A stretch of 13,521 bases of DNA from Thermoplasmata archaeon (lineage in GTDB: Archaea; Thermoplasmatota; Thermoplasmata; UBA184). The stretch covers positions 1 through 13,521 of the forward strand of contig DAHVAA010000020.1 in assembly GCA_027314845.1 (NCBI GenBank), written 5' to 3'. How positions within the stretch are numbered: the stretch's first letter is position 1; each line of letters opens with the position of its first letter. A program made the position numbers and the translations under genes. The notes below the pieces were generated by a model, which saw nothing but the letters and a program-made list of their open reading frames with translations, searched no databases and was not told the DNA's origin. Shown in pieces: positions 12,229 through 13,521 of this stretch.

Positions 12229-13521
12229 TTACTCTTCGAGCGCCCTCGCCAATCGGCCAAGTACCGGGTCGTCGCGAAGTAGGCGACGCGCCCCCGTCTC
12301 GAACGGAGTTCCGGGCTGACCTTTTTCGACGGTGACCATGGCGAGACCAATGTCCGTGTTCGCTTCGAGGTCGATCCGGAGCACGAAGTCGAAGTCAAAG
12401 CGGTTCGGCCGGTCGGTTCCCGTTCGAGAGCAGATCAACGAAGCGCCCTCCTCAGCCGCCGCGCGCAGGAATGGCATGAACGTTCCCGGTTCGGGGGCGT
12501 ACTGGGACTCGGTGAGGTCCGTGTTCGAGAGCAGGATCACCCGACCGTGGTCGGGCCGGGCGGGTCGGGTAAGAAGGTCCTGGAGGATGTCGGGCAACCG
12601 GACGAAATCGCGGATGTGGGAGACGGCCTTGGTCGGCTCGTTCTTTACGACCACTCGGCCGAGCGTCTCCTCCGATAGGGGCCGCTCTGGGGTCAGCGCC
12701 GCATCCCGGTAAATGAGGTGCCGTCGCGGCTCGCCGGACCCACTCTGGGCGGGCGGGGAGGTCGGTGCGGAAGGAGGGTCCGCCCGGGTGACCTCGATCC
12801 AATGGAACTCCGGCTCAAGGGCGCGCGCGAGGCAGTAGGCCACGAGGTTCACTTCGGTGCGCGAAACGCCGTGGAGGTAGTAGGAGGACGGCCGGCCCTG
12901 AAGGGGCGCGAGCGGATCTTTTCGCGGGCGCCTGACGTTCCGGCGCCCGCCGCGGGGCGCGCCGGGCGGCAACCCGTCGGGCGCACCCAACGCATGATAC
13001 CGCCCACCGGCGGCCGCCGTATTGGCGGGCGCGGGGGACCGGGGGACCGGACTTCCGCTTGCGGCTGAGTAGGGCTGAGGCGGCGGGTCGTTTCCGTCCG
13101 ACCGCTCCCGAAGGACCGCATTCCCGTGGGAAGTGAGGGGCAGCGGCTCTCCTTCCACGGCTGACGCAAGCGGTCCATGGCTGAGGCCCGAGGGGTACGA
13201 ATTCGGTAGGCGCTCGGGTGCGGCGGACCGTCGGTAGAAGGCAAACAGCTCTGCAAGTGGGACGGAAGCTTCCGTCGGTTCCGACCGAGTCACCTGCGAA
13301 TTACGGACCCCCCAGGATGGGATCAACTCGTTCGGGTCGGTCAGTAGCCGTCGGAGGCCGTAAGGCCTCAGAAATCGGGAGTCCGGCGGGAACTGCGCGG
13401 GAACCCACAGCCAAGATTCGGGCCCGCGAGCCAGGTGCTCGGAGTGCCGGTGCGCCGAGACCGTATCCCCTCCGCCGATCGCCCGGTTCGGATTGCCCTC
13501 GATGAGGTTCGCGACCCAAAG
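12229..13521 (-). CDS. Large unrecognised protein, 3' part only (possible nucleotide-binding-type fold without a P-loop)
   Basis: The frame is open from the stop at 12229 to the window edge (430 codons) with no ATG. TTG 13326 and GTG 13293 are possible but unsupported internal starts, so the gene probably begins outside. Three parts are visible. The first 65 or so codons contain ESWLWVPAQFPPDSRFLRP. A long Pro/Ser/Ala/Gly-rich segment follows, down to about 12890, probably disordered. The C-terminal domain of about 220 residues starts at SSYYLHGVSRTEVNLVAYCLARALEPEFHWIEV. Its alternation of strands and helices, ending in RVILLSNTDLTES, ASLICSRTG and FDFVLRIDLEANTDIGLAMVTVEKG, recalls a RecA/KaiC-like fold. 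It has no GxxxxGKT Walker A (LHGVSRTEV sits where it would be). This fold suggestion is inference only. The function is unknown. Confidence 0.6.
   Translation of the reverse strand, partial: LWVANLIEGNPNRAIGGGDTVSAHRHSEHLARGPESWLWVPAQFPPDSRFLRPYGLRRLLTDPNELIPSWGVRNSQVTRSEPTEASVPLAELFAFYRRSAAPERLPNSYPSGLSHGPLASAVEGEPLPLTSHGNAVLRERSDGNDPPPQPYSAASGSPVPRSPAPANTAAAGGRYHALGAPDGLPPGAPRGGRRNVRRPRKDPLAPLQGRPSSYYLHGVSRTEVNLVAYCLARALEPEFHWIEVTRADPPSAPTSPPAQSGSGEPRRHLIYRDAALTPERPLSEETLGRVVVKNEPTKAVSHIRDFVRLPDILQDLLTRPARPDHGRVILLSNTDLTESQYAPEPGTFMPFLRAAAEEGASLICSRTGTDRPNRFDFDFVLRIDLEANTDIGLAMVTVEKGQPGTPFETGARRLLRDDPVLGRLARALEE

Noticed and set aside
1..13521. CRISPR array, insertion sequence or prophage
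   Set aside because: No regularly spaced repeats, transposase motifs, terminal inverted repeats or phage structural genes were seen.

Overview
The window is GC-rich DNA, about two thirds G+C, that looks archaeal, most likely from a Thermoplasmatota-type lineage. Three things point this way. There is an archaeal class I CCA-adding enzyme and an AmmeMemoRadiSam-type radical SAM enzyme. There are many lineage-specific small membrane proteins. Several genes have a TATA-like element 25-31 nt upstream of the start codon and no Shine-Dalgarno (SD) sequence, as expected of leaderless archaeal transcripts. The lineage is an inference; no rRNA, tRNA or CRISPR array was found.

Layout. Bases 1-~110 carry, on the minus strand, a fragment of an ABC1/UbiB-family kinase that joins abruptly to a lipoyl synthase gene (lipA) on the plus strand. 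This is either a rearrangement breakpoint or an assembly chimera. lipA is followed by a small membrane protein (911-1276). Next comes an RNA/radical-SAM block: cca (minus, 1292-2695), a divergent radical SAM enzyme (amrS, 2798-3865) and a 2H phosphoesterase of the 2'-5' RNA ligase superfamily (4060-4638). A minus-strand pair follows: an HddA-like GHMP sugar kinase (4695-5693) and an M2/M3-like zinc peptidase (5799-7331), each with its own TATA-like box. A multi-pass membrane protein (7541-8167) diverges from the peptidase.

The second half is more obscure. A 530-base gene-poor stretch holds one doubtful small ORF. It is followed by an unrecognised modular protein with a coiled coil and a probable C-terminal winged helix (8697-9590, minus). 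Next is a four-TM protein with a full-strength Shine-Dalgarno and an AT-biased 5' end (9906-10304), then an isocitrate lyase/PEP mutase superfamily enzyme (10471-11334) lacking parts of the canonical active site. A 306-base convergent spacer with hairpins comes next, then a five-TM membrane protein (11641-12084, minus). Last is the 3' part of a large unrecognised protein (12229-13521, minus) that runs off the window.

How the genes work together. Only cca and the phosphoesterase have an obvious common theme (RNA 3'-end or phosphodiester chemistry). The rest reads as single-gene transcription units rather than one pathway. I do not see a convincing new multi-gene system. The most notable items are the lipA/ABC1 junction, the two modular proteins of unknown function, the altered active site of the PEP-mutase-like enzyme, and the contrast between leaderless genes and the strong-SD gene.
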